Origin: Halegenticoccus tardaugens
Lineage (GTDB): Archaea; Halobacteriota; Halobacteria; Halobacteriales; Haloferacaceae
Length of the DNA stretch: 64,000 bases
Assembly: GCF_004116405.1 (NCBI RefSeq)
Contig: NZ_SDIC01000001.1
Location: forward strand, 496,001-560,000
Direction: 5' to 3'
In this document: one piece after another, positions 24,895-33,084 of the stretch
How the letters are laid out: each line of letters starts with the position of its first letter
Position numbering within the stretch: position 1 is the first letter of the stretch
The notes under the pieces: model-generated
Seen by the model: only the letters and a program-made list of their open reading frames with translations
The model's database searches: none
What the model was told of the DNA's origin: nothing
Made by a program: the position numbers and the translations under genes

Positions 24895-25374
24895 TCACTC
24901 GGCGGTTCCGGCCGAGGCGTCGAACTCGCCGCCCTCTCGCAGCGCGCTGAACTCGCTTCGGCGGTACCGGTCGGTCCGCCGAAACTCGGCGACGGTCCCG
25001 GACTCGTCCACGGTGAGGAGATACCGACCCATGATGTCCTGCGTGTCGGGTATCGACCGCCGCTCTATCACCTCGACGCCGACCGTCCAGCCGTCGTCGC
25101 TGGGGGTGATCTCGACGACCCCGTCCACGGGGTGTCGGATCAGTTCCTCGGCGTCCGCTTTGGCCGCCTCGCGCACGCGCTGGATCTCGTTCGGTTCGTC
25201 GCCTTCTGCATCCGTGGCGTCCTCCGCCGACCGACCGTCTGCCTCGTCGTTCGCGTCCCCTTCGGTCGATTCGGAGCGTTCTCTCGACCCTTCGAGGGCC
25301 TCCGAGAGGCGATCGAGCGCCTCGTCGAGCGCCTGTTCTCGTCCCGCGCCGCCTTCAGATGCTGAGTCTGCCAC
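24895..25374 (-). CDS. gvpO: Gas vesicle protein GvpO-like (halophile type)
   Basis: A 159-residue protein whose C-terminal half matches GvpO: IQRVREAAKADAEELI, VVEITPSDDGWTVGVEVIE, then RSIPDTQDIMGRYLLTVDES and FRRTDRYRRSEF. GvpO is a non-structural factor in halophilic gas vesicle formation. The N-terminal 60 residues are acidic and probably disordered. The start is a GTG at 25374 with GGTGA just upstream. No gvpA, gvpN, gvpF or other gas vesicle gene is in the window, so this is an orphan copy, perhaps with another role. It is followed by the glycine-zipper gene. Confidence 0.8.
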   Translation of the reverse strand: MADSASEGGAGREQALDEALDRLSEALEGSRERSESTEGDANDEADGRSAEDATDAEGDEPNEIQRVREAAKADAEELIRHPVDGVVEITPSDDGWTVGVEVIERRSIPDTQDIMGRYLLTVDESGTVAEFRRTDRYRRSEFSALREGGEFDASAGTAE

Positions 25375-25404
25375 GCTATTCACCCACGTGGATCGTCGAG
25401 ACGG

Positions 25405-25418
25405 ACGATTATAATCGT
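25405..25418 (-). promoter_or_regulatory. Palindromic TATA region of the gvpO transcript
   Basis: ACGATTATAATCGT is a perfect 14-bp palindrome containing a TATA-like core, about 37 nt before the GTG of gvpO. The predicted transcript would have a leader of about 10 nt holding the GGTGA ribosome-binding match. A symmetrical site on the TATA box could bind a repressor dimer. Confidence 0.45.
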
Positions 25419-25490
25419 TCGTCAGGTGCAAATCCTGTAGTTTCAGAGGATTTGGAATAAAGGAGCGATTCGACGCCGTCGATCGGCGGC

Positions 25491-25901
25491 TCACCCGGCG
25501 TCCTCGTCCGCCTCGGCGAGTTCGAAGAGGCGATCGTACTCCTCGGGGAGCGACGCCCGAACGTCCTCCATCTCGCCCGGCGGAGCCACGTCGCTCACCA
25601 CGTCGACGACGAGCTGGGCGTGGTAGGCGGCGTCGGCGCGGTCGTCCTCGCTCATTCGCTCGCGCTCGACGACGCGGGCGACGAACTCGTCGAAGCCGAA
25701 GCGCTGGGCGTGCGACTCCGGCTCCTCCGTGAGAAAGCGGTCTATCTCCATCGGAAGCGGTCCGGCGAGGTCGGTCGCTTCGCCCTCCGGCAGCCGCTCG
25801 CCGAGCGTCGTGAGGACGGCGCGGGCGGTCCGCAGCGCCTCGCCGCTCGAAGCCAGTCGGGCGCGGTTCTGCACCTGCCCGAGGAACTGATCGAAGTCCA
25901 T
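25491..25901 (-). CDS. DUF2267 family protein
   Basis: A 136-residue helical acidic protein. MDFDQFLGQVQNRARL, then TLGERLPEGEATDLAGPLP and FVARVVERE(R), match the DUF2267 pattern of paired helical repeats found in bacteria and haloarchaea. The function of the family is unknown. The start is the ATG at 25901. It lies 116 nt upstream of gvpO on the same strand, with the gvpO promoter in between, so it is a neighbour more than a confirmed operon member. Confidence 0.75.
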   Translation of the reverse strand: MDFDQFLGQVQNRARLASSGEALRTARAVLTTLGERLPEGEATDLAGPLPMEIDRFLTEEPESHAQRFGFDEFVARVVERERMSEDDRADAAYHAQLVVDVVSDVAPPGEMEDVRASLPEEYDRLFELAEADEDAG

Positions 25902-26032
25902 GGTGGGAGGTGACGGAAGCATCCACTTAGAAATGCTGCCTGGATATCACAACCCGCGTCAGTGGGCCGGACGGACAGGTCAGCGGTCGCGGAGATCCGA
26001 ACGCACTCGTCGCTCGCGGTCGAAGGTGCGCC

Positions 26033-26272
26033 ATGGCCGCGGAGTTCACCGACGCGCAGACGGGAAAGCGGGTGCTCGACCGGCGAGGCGGCGAGGTCGG
26101 CACCGTGAACGACGTCCGAAACGGCGAACTGTACGTCGAAGTCGGGCCGGGCGTCGACGAGGAGACGCTGGACGAACTCGGCTGGGGAGGGCCGGTTCAC
26201 CGGGGGGTTCACCGTCTGGAGGCGCGCTTCGTCACGGAGACGACCGACGAGGCCGTCCGGCTCCGGGTGTGA
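26033..26272 (+). CDS. Small PRC-barrel-like protein
   Basis: A 79-residue protein: MAAEFTDAQTGKRVLDRRGG, EVGTVNDVRNGELYVEVGPG and a C-terminal RLEARFVTETTDEAVRLRV. The G-x-V-x-D(V) pattern after a strand and the length recall PRC-barrel proteins, which serve as adaptor or RNA-maturation domains, but the match is only by eye. Its TGA is 7 nt upstream of the metallophosphoesterase start, so the pair is probably co-transcribed. Confidence 0.6.
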   Translation: MAAEFTDAQTGKRVLDRRGGEVGTVNDVRNGELYVEVGPGVDEETLDELGWGGPVHRGVHRLEARFVTETTDEAVRLRV

Positions 26273-26279
26273 ATCCGCC

Positions 26280-26927
26280 GTGCTCGTCCTCGGAGACGCC
26301 CACGCGGACGATCCGGAGAACCGACGCGCCCTCCTCGCCGCCTACCGCGCCGCCGCCGAGGAGCGCGCGCTCCAGGTCGGCGACCTCCTGTGCTACGATC
26401 TCCCAGCCCCGACGTGGTTCGTCGCCGGCAACAACGAGGACTTCGACGTGATCGAGGCGCTCAGGCGCGGCGACGGCTCGCTCGCGGGGGACGCGCGTCC
26501 GCACCTCCTCGCCAGTACCGCCGTCGAACTGGACGACCTCCGGATCGCGGGCCTCTCGGGGAACTACGCGCCGACCAGGTACGACCGCTCTCGGAGGGAC
26601 CTCACCGGCGACCGCCGCCGCCACTTCGTCAGAGAGGACGTCGAACGCGCGAAACGTCTCGAAGACGTGGACGTGCTCGTGACGCACGAGGCCCCGCACG
26701 GGCTCCTCTCGTTCGGCTACGATCCGGGCTGCCGGCCGATCGACGAACTCCTGGCCGAACTGGAGCCGTCGCTCTGTCTCGTCGGACACTACCACCGCCA
26801 CGCCGAAAGCGAGTTCGGGGGAACGTGCGTGCGAAGCCTCGCGCCGGTCTGGGAGAGCTACTACACGCTCGACCCGGCGACGCTCGCGCTCGAACGGCAC
26901 GACGCGCCCCCCGGCGACGGGGCGTGA
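26280..26927 (+). CDS. Calcineurin-like metallophosphoesterase
   Basis: A 215-residue phosphoesterase with a full metal-ligand set: LGDAHADD (GDxH), LQVGDLL (GDxx), VAGNNEDFD (GN-E), VTHEAPHG and VGHYHRHAE (GHxH). The GNNEDF form is that of the YfcE/MJ0936-like group, which act on phosphodiesters. The start is a GTG at 26280, 7 nt after the PRC-like gene, and the first metal ligand follows within ten residues, so no N-terminal part is missing. The substrate is unknown. Confidence 0.88.
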   Translation: MLVLGDAHADDPENRRALLAAYRAAAEERALQVGDLLCYDLPAPTWFVAGNNEDFDVIEALRRGDGSLAGDARPHLLASTAVELDDLRIAGLSGNYAPTRYDRSRRDLTGDRRRHFVREDVERAKRLEDVDVLVTHEAPHGLLSFGYDPGCRPIDELLAELEPSLCLVGHYHRHAESEFGGTCVRSLAPVWESYYTLDPATLALERHDAPPGDGA

Positions 26928-27069
26928 GCGCGACCGACGAGGCCTCCCGACGATCGCCGGGAACGGATCGACGCCCACGCGGAGCCGACCGAGAGACGTG
27001 CCACCGAATCACATGCTTGGTGGGAATAATCCGATTCACTTTAATGCGCGAACTGCATAAGTCGCGGTG

Positions 27070-28515
27070 ATGGCCCCATCGGACTTCGCGCCGCTCACGT
27101 TCGAGGAACTGGACCCGGAGCGCCGCCCGTCGCTCGGACTCGCGCTCTTGCCGGTCGTCGCGCTCGTCGCGTTTCTCGGCGTCGGCTCCGCGGTCCTCGA
27201 ACTCGATCCGCACGTCCCGCTGCTCTGGAGCATCCTGTTCGTCGCGCTCGTCGGCCGGTACGGGGTCGACCTGCGGTGGGACGACCTCTTCGACGGCGTC
27301 GCGCGCGGGTTGAACATGGGATTGCAAGCGCTTCTCATCATCTTCACGATCTACGCGCTCATCGCCACCTGGACGAGCGCGGGGACGATCCCTGCCCTGA
27401 TGTACTACGGGCTCGACCTCCTGAGCCCCGCCGTGTTCCTGCCGGCGGCCGCGCTGCTCGCGGCCGTGGTCGCCTTCTCCATCGGCTCGTCGTGGACCAC
27501 GGTCGGCACGCTCGGCGTCGCGTTCGTCGGCATCGGCTCCGGACTGGGCGTCCCCGCGCCGATGACCGTCGGAGCCGTCCTCTCCGGCGCGTACGCCGGC
27601 GACAAGCAGTCGCCGCTGTCGGACACGACGAACCTCGCCGCCGGCGTGACGAACACCGATCTGTACGACCACATCCGCGCGATGCGCGTTGGCACGGCGG
27701 CCGCCTTCGGCGTCGCCGTCCTCGCGTACGCCGCGCTCGGGCTCCGCGCGGCCGGCGACATTCCCGTCGACCGCGTCGCGGCGATTCAGACCGCGCTGGC
27801 GGGGACGTACGAACTCTCGCCGGTCGTGTTCCTCCCGCTCGTCGTGACGTTCGGGCTCGCCCTCCGCGGCTCCCCGGCGCTCCCCGCCCTCGTCGCGGGC
27901 GCGCTCGCCGGCGTCGGCACGACCATCGCCGTCCAGGGCGGTTCGTTCGCGGGGGCGTGGGAGGTGTTCATGTACGGGACGAGCCCCGAAACGGGCGCGA
28001 AGCTCGTCGACGACCTGCTCGCGAGCGACGGGCTCGTCGGGTCGTCGTGGACGATCACGGTCGTCGTCGCGGCGCTCGCGCTCGGCGGGCTCCTCGAAAA
28101 GACGGGCGTGCTGGCGGTGCTCGCCCACCGCCTCTCGAAGTCCGTGAGCGGGGTCGGCGGGCTGGTCGCCGGCACCGGCGTCGCGGCGGCGGCGACCAAC
28201 GCGCTGACCGCCCAGCAGTACATGAGCATCGTCGTCCCCGGTCTGACGCTCCGCAACCTCTACGACGAGTACGACCTCGACAGTTCGGACCTCTCGCGCG
28301 CCGTCGAGGCGGCCGGGACGCCCACCGGCGCGCTCATCCCGTGGCACGCCGGCGGCGTCTACATGGCGACCGTGACCGGGGTCGCCACCCTGTCGTACGC
28401 CCCGTACTACCTCTTCGGGTTCCTCTCGCCGCTCGTGCTCTTCGTCATGGCGGTCACGGGGTGGCGGCTCGCCCGCTCGGAGCCCGCGACCCCGACCGCC
28501 GGCGCGGCGGACTGA
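27070..28515 (+). CDS. nhaC: Na+/H+ antiporter, NhaC family
   Basis: A 481-residue membrane protein with about 11-12 helices. The NhaC/YP pattern is visible: FSIGSSWTTVGTLGVAFVG, GAYAGDKQSPLSDTTNLA and, in the second half, ATNALTAQQYMSIVVPG and GTPTGALIPWHAGGVYM. It should exchange sodium for protons across the cell membrane, important in a halophile. The ATG at 27070 is preferred to the GTG before it, since CTTTAATG at 27039-27046 is 28 nt upstream, a leaderless arrangement. It is monocistronic. Confidence 0.92.
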   Translation: MAPSDFAPLTFEELDPERRPSLGLALLPVVALVAFLGVGSAVLELDPHVPLLWSILFVALVGRYGVDLRWDDLFDGVARGLNMGLQALLIIFTIYALIATWTSAGTIPALMYYGLDLLSPAVFLPAAALLAAVVAFSIGSSWTTVGTLGVAFVGIGSGLGVPAPMTVGAVLSGAYAGDKQSPLSDTTNLAAGVTNTDLYDHIRAMRVGTAAAFGVAVLAYAALGLRAAGDIPVDRVAAIQTALAGTYELSPVVFLPLVVTFGLALRGSPALPALVAGALAGVGTTIAVQGGSFAGAWEVFMYGTSPETGAKLVDDLLASDGLVGSSWTITVVVAALALGGLLEKTGVLAVLAHRLSKSVSGVGGLVAGTGVAAAATNALTAQQYMSIVVPGLTLRNLYDEYDLDSSDLSRAVEAAGTPTGALIPWHAGGVYMATVTGVATLSYAPYYLFGFLSPLVLFVMAVTGWRLARSEPATPTAGAAD

Positions 28516-28616
28516 GGGCCGGATCTCCCGGACATATCGTCCAGCCGTCGTGTCAGTCAGAAAAACCGTGAACGCCGTTTATCTCCGCTCTCGACGTACT
28601 GTGGTCGGTGAACCAC

Positions 28617-29225
28617 ATGAGTGAAACCACGGAGAGCAACGCGGTCGAGATGAGCGTCGAAAACAGCGCGCGCGAAAGCTGGCGGTACCTGCTGGGCGCG
28701 GGGATCCTCATCGGGCTCCTCGGCCTGCTCGCCATCGCCTTCCCGTTCGTGACCGGGATCGCCCTGTCGGTGCTGCTCGGCGCGGCCCTCGTCGTGGGGG
28801 GCGTCGTCCACTTCGCGCACGCCTTCTCGGGGCGCGGCTGGAAGGGCGCGACCGTTCAGGTGATCCTCGCCGTCGTCTACGTCGGCGTCGGGATCGCGCT
28901 GATCGCCAACCCGGTGGTGGGACTGTTCACGCTGACGATCCTCCTCGCGGCGTTCTTCCTCGCCGACGGCCTCATCGAGATCTACGAGGGGTTCCGGCTT
29001 CGCCCCGAGGCGAACTGGGGGTGGATGCTCCTGAGCGGCGTCACCTCGCTCGCCCTCGCCGGGCTCATCTGGATCGGCTTCCCCGCCGACGCGGCCTGGG
29101 CGGTCGGGCTCCTCTTCGGCGTGAACCTGCTCATGACCGGGCTCGCGATGACGTTCGTCGCCATGGGCGGCCGCAGCGCCGACAGGGATGCGACCGCCGG
29201 CATGGCGAAGGCGCGCGGAGCCTGA
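28617..29225 (+). CDS. HdeD/DUF308 family membrane protein
   Basis: A 202-residue protein with six hydrophobic helices in three pairs, the DUF308 (HdeD) pattern: GILIGLLGLLAIAFPFVTG, ALVVGGVVHFAHAF, AVVYVGVGIALIANPVVGL and so on. HdeD is an acid-resistance membrane protein in E. coli; in haloarchaea its role is not known. I start at the ATG at 28617, since GGTGA lies about six bases before it and a TTTATC box at 28578-28583 gives a short leader; a GTG three codons upstream is possible. Confidence 0.83.
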   Translation: MSETTESNAVEMSVENSARESWRYLLGAGILIGLLGLLAIAFPFVTGIALSVLLGAALVVGGVVHFAHAFSGRGWKGATVQVILAVVYVGVGIALIANPVVGLFTLTILLAAFFLADGLIEIYEGFRLRPEANWGWMLLSGVTSLALAGLIWIGFPADAAWAVGLLFGVNLLMTGLAMTFVAMGGRSADRDATAGMAKARGA

Positions 29226-29305
29226 GTCCGCGCGTCGCTCGTTTTTCGTCCGCGTCCGGGAGACGAACGTATTAGCCGTTCGCCCCCCTCCTCCCGCCGT
29301 GACCG

Positions 29306-29788
29306 ACCGACGGCTCGCTCGTCATGACCGCGAGCTTCGTCGCCGCGGCCCTCTGGACGGCCGACACGCCGAGCGCCGTCGTCGTGGCGACGATGTTCGT
29401 CACGGGCGTCGGCATGGGCGCGGTGACGATCCCCCTCCTCACGATGATCCAGAACCACTTCGGCGCGGCGCGGATGGGCGCGACGGCCTCCCAGCAGTTC
29501 TTCCGGAACCTCGGCGGGACGATCGGCGTCTCGCTTCTCGGGTTCGTGATGACGCTCGCGATGCGCGAGCGCCTCGATCGGGTTCCCGGCGTCTCGAACC
29601 TCGGCGACCTGCGCGAACGGCTCCTCGGGGGCGGACGCGCCGGCGAGGCGTTGCTCCCGGTGCTCCTGGAGGGGTTGACGTGGACGTTCGCCGTCTCCGT
29701 CGTCGTCTGCGCCGTCGCCGCCGTCGCGCTCTACGCGCTCCCGTCGCTGGGATCGGAGCCGCCCGCCCCGGCAGCGAACGACGACTGA
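29306..29788 (+). pseudogene. MFS transporter (DHA2 type), C-terminal remnant
   Basis: The frame encodes about 155 residues that match only the last third of a 14-helix drug/H+ antiporter: MTASFVAAALWTAD, VGMGAVTIPLLTMIQNHF, then SQQFFRNLGGTIGVSLLGF and a last helix near 125-145. A complete protein is about 480-500 residues. An in-frame TGA at 29300-29302 closes the frame upstream, and the 80 nt before hold a CGTATTAG box but no missing helices. The first ten or so helices are therefore deleted and the rest could not transport. Confidence 0.72.
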
Positions 29789-29833
29789 GCACGTCCGCGG
29801 ACCGCCGCCGAATGTTCGGCCTCCGTCGCTCGT

Positions 29834-30913
29834 TCAATCTCGACGCCCGTCGTCCGTTCGGTCGCGACTTCCGTCGGCCGTTCGGCCCCGAAGCGCCGGG
29901 AAGTCGATCGTCCGCTCGTCGGTGTCGATCACCGCGTCCGCGCCGAGCGGCAGCGGGAGCACCGGCGCGGTGTGGCCGACGTCGAGGTCGAACACGACGG
30001 GCAGCTCGTCCGCGTACCCGTCCACGGTCTCCGCGATCGCCCGTCGCTGCCGGTCGCGGTACCGCTCGCGCTCCGCCGGCGTCTCGCCCGGCGTCTCAGG
30101 CTTCCCGACGAGCACCGCCTCGATTTCGCGGAGCGCCCCCCGCTCGCCGAGAACCGAGAAGAACCGCTCGACTTCCGCCGCGCAGGGGGTCTCGCCGGAC
30201 GTCTCCACCACGAGCGCGTGACCCGAGAGCGCGTCCGTCGCGAGGTACGGCGAGCCCAGCATCAACTGGGTTTCGAGCATCTCGAAGCACCCGCCCACGG
30301 TCGGCGCGCGGATCCGCCCGACAGAGGGATTGTGCCACCGCCACCCGTTCGCGGGGAACCACGCCCGCGGATCCCCGGTTTCGAGGTCGAAGTACTCGTC
30401 CGTCCACTCGTCCGCCGGTTCGATGCGACCGAAGGGCGTGGCCCGGAGTGCCCGTTCGACGAACCGGCGCGTTTACGGGTGCGGCTCCGCGTCGGCCGCC
30501 AGGTCGGGGAACGCCTGTCCGCCGTAGAACGAGACCACTCCCGCGGCGTTCGCGAGCAGGTGGAGGTGGGTGTTGTCGCTGCCGGCGAGAAACCGCTTCG
30601 GATTTCGCCGGAAGACGCCCTCGTCGAGGTGTGACAGCAGTTCGTGGCACGCGTTCCCGCCCATCGCCGCGACGACGGCGTCGATCCCGTCGTCCTCGAA
30701 CGCGCGGCGAACGTCCGCCGCCCTCGCCTCGGGGTGCCGTCTGAGCCACTCGGTGTCGCGCCGCGCGGTCGGATACCGATCGACCGTCACGTCGAACGAG
30801 GCGAGGCGGGCGAGGCCCCGGGCTAGCCCGGCGTCCGGCGGGGCGTGAGAGGGGGAGATCACCGCGACGGTTCCTCCGGGCTCGACCGGGGGCGGGTACT
30901 GTCGCGAAGGCAT
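29834..30913 (-). pseudogene. S66 peptidase (LD-carboxypeptidase/MccF type), nonsense mutation
   Basis: A single frame of about 358 codons runs from ATG 30913 to 29834, but is broken by TAA at 30473-30475. Before it are the S66 N-terminal part (GGTVAVISPSHAPP) and nucleophile loop LAGSDNTHLHLLANAAG; after it the frame goes on with TRRFVERALRATPFGRIEPA, the acidic residue in VVETSGETP and the histidine in DVGHTAPVLPLPLGA. Homologues have HPYTR where this reads HP-stop-TR, so a TAC-to-TAA change is the simplest cause. All else is intact: a young pseudogene or a sequencing error. Confidence 0.8.
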
Positions 30914-31085
30914 GCTGTGCGCTCGGTACGCCCTCCCCGGAGTTCGGGTTTTCCATCGGCCGTCCGAGCGACGGTTTCGACGGACGATAGCCGGTTGACG
31001 GACGTCCGAACCGGTTTTTCCGACGAATTTTCACGTAGAAACGAGAAGAAAATACGTTAAGAGGTACACCCACGTAATTATCAGC

Positions 31086-32294
31086 ATGCAACGGTATACG
31101 CGCCGGCAACTCCTCGCCGGCGGCGCCGCGGTCGGCGTCGCGGGACTCTCCGGCTGTAGCGCGCCCGTAAACCCCTCCGGACAGCAGCGGACGCCGACCG
31201 AAAACGAGACCGGCTCCGCGCCGAAGGAGACGCCAGAATCGGACGACGACGTCGAGATCGACCAGTCGGAACTGGACCCGGTCGACGTTCGGGGCGCGAT
31301 GTACATCCCGTCGCGGGCGTACAACACCTACCAGATGTGGGGCGACTACGACCCCGACGTGATCGAGCGCGACCTGGGCTACGCGAGCAATCTCGAGCTG
31401 AACTCCCTCCGGACGTGGCTGAGCTTCGAACTCTGGGAGGAGGACGAGGAGGACCACGAGGGGGCGCTGGATCACTTCCTCGAAACGGCCGACGACTACG
31501 GTATTCGGCCGATCATCGGGCTCTTCGAGGGCGTCGGTCGAAAGCCGACGCGCGAGAACCTCACCGACACCGACCCCCGGACCGCCACCGGCGTCTACTC
31601 GCCGGGCGACGAGGTGCTGAACAACCCCTCGAAGTGGGACGGGCCGAGACACTTCGTCAAGTGGTTCATGGACCGCTACCGCGACGACGACCGAATGTTG
31701 GCGATCGAAGCGATGAACGAACCCGGGTGGTGGGAGAACAAAAAACGGTTCACCGAGGCGATGTTCGGCGTCATGGGCAACCACCGCGGCGACGTCCCGC
31801 TCACCGTCGGCTCGACGAGTCTCGCGAACAACGTCGATTACATGGACTGGGGCTCCGACGTCGTCCAGTTCCACTACAACTTCCCGTCGACGCACGATCA
31901 GTACCGCGACCTGCTCGGGCAGGCCGTCTCCATCGAACGGGCGTCGTCACAGCCGGTGTACCTGACCGAGTGGCAGCGCATCCGCTCCGGTCGCGGGTTC
32001 GCCTCCGCGATCGAGGGTGACGAGTGGCAGCCGAACTACTCGTCTGTCGCACCGATCGTCCACCAGTCGGGCGTCGGAAACTACTTCTGGTCGCTGATGG
32101 TCAAACCGGCGTACGTCCCCGCCCAACGGAAACTCGGCGTGATAAGCGGCGTGTTCCACGAGGACGGTTCTGTCTGGAGCCTGGACGACGCCAGGTCGCT
32201 GAAGGCGATGTCGGGGGACGACTCGTTCGACGCCGAGGAGCGCCGCGAGTGGCCCGAATTCGCCGAGGAAGCGGAGAAGGCGTTCCGGGGTTGA
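31086..32294 (+). CDS. Tat-exported GH5-like glycoside hydrolase
   Basis: A 402-residue exported protein. The twin-arginine motif TRRQLLAGG and lipobox LSGCS (Cys near 22) indicate Tat export and a lipid anchor; a Thr/Glu/Asp-rich linker follows. The catalytic part, about 68-390, resembles clan GH-A (GH5-type mannanase/cellulase): the acid/base is the Glu in LAIEAMNEPGWW, and the nucleophile is the Glu in VYLTEWQRIR, each at a strand end. GTTAAG at 31056-31061 is 28 nt before the ATG. Substrate and the exact family are not certain. Confidence 0.75.
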   Translation: MQRYTRRQLLAGGAAVGVAGLSGCSAPVNPSGQQRTPTENETGSAPKETPESDDDVEIDQSELDPVDVRGAMYIPSRAYNTYQMWGDYDPDVIERDLGYASNLELNSLRTWLSFELWEEDEEDHEGALDHFLETADDYGIRPIIGLFEGVGRKPTRENLTDTDPRTATGVYSPGDEVLNNPSKWDGPRHFVKWFMDRYRDDDRMLAIEAMNEPGWWENKKRFTEAMFGVMGNHRGDVPLTVGSTSLANNVDYMDWGSDVVQFHYNFPSTHDQYRDLLGQAVSIERASSQPVYLTEWQRIRSGRGFASAIEGDEWQPNYSSVAPIVHQSGVGNYFWSLMVKPAYVPAQRKLGVISGVFHEDGSVWSLDDARSLKAMSGDDSFDAEERREWPEFAEEAEKAFRG

Positions 32295-32335
32295 ACGGCG
32301 ACCCCGTCCGCGTTCCGTGCGCCGCGACCGACCGC

Positions 32336-32854
32336 TCAGAACAGATCCGAGGGGAAGGGTTCGTCGTCGATCGACGCGACGTGATTCGAATCGAGCGTGT
32401 TGTTCGACAGCCGGTTGGCCGTGGCGGCCGGGCCGACGCCGACGAGGTTGTTCGAGAGCGTGTTGCCGACGATGGCGTTGTCGACCGCGTTTTCGAGGTA
32501 GATTCCGTGGGCGTTCTCCCGCGCCGTGACGTTTCTGATCGTCGCGTCCGTGACGTTCTTCAGGTAGATCCCACGGTTCCACCGGAACACGGTCAGGTTC
32601 TTCACCGTCACGTTCGTGAGCGTCGACGACGAAGCGACGGTGACGCCCTTCGTCCCGCTGATGCCGCCCCCGCCGACCATCCGTCCTCGCCCGTCGAGGA
32701 CGACGTCGCTCGATTCGATCCTGATGCAACTCTCCGAGAGATTCGTCCCGGGGCTCCCCGTCAGATCCGTGGCGAGTACGTACTCGCCGGGCTGTGAGAT
32801 CGTCGTCGGGCCGTCGATCCGCTCCGCCCCGCCGAAGTCGATCGGGACCGACAT
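32336..32854 (-). CDS. Short NosD-like beta-helix protein, probably N-terminally degraded
   Basis: A 172-residue protein: a cap like that of the two other beta-helix proteins (TTISQPGEYVLATDLT, then CIRIESSDVVLDGRGRMVGG) and only four or five coils (FRWNRGIYLKNVTDATIRNV, AVDNAIVGNTLSNN). It has no signal peptide from ATG 32854, although its relatives are exported. The same frame is open about 100 nt further upstream without a start codon; a TATA-like box at 32968-32980 and an ATG at 32952 are in another frame. The simplest reading is a copy that lost its signal and most coils. Confidence 0.6.
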   Translation of the reverse strand: MSVPIDFGGAERIDGPTTISQPGEYVLATDLTGSPGTNLSESCIRIESSDVVLDGRGRMVGGGGISGTKGVTVASSSTLTNVTVKNLTVFRWNRGIYLKNVTDATIRNVTARENAHGIYLENAVDNAIVGNTLSNNLVGVGPAATANRLSNNTLDSNHVASIDDEPFPSDLF

Positions 32855-33084
32855 CAGGCGGCCCCCGTCCGACCGGAACGCCGGGATCCCGGACGCGGTA
32901 CACGGCGAAACTGTTCGTCGGGCGACACGAGCGACTGACTCGGCGACGGCATACGGATGCAGACGGCCGTTCGATATTTATGTCCGCTGGCCGATCGCGC
33001 TCACTGATACCACGCGGCAGCGGCGGCTTCGTGAGGACGCCGTCGCCGCGCCGCGCGGCGACGGGCGGGACGGGCGATCTCCGC

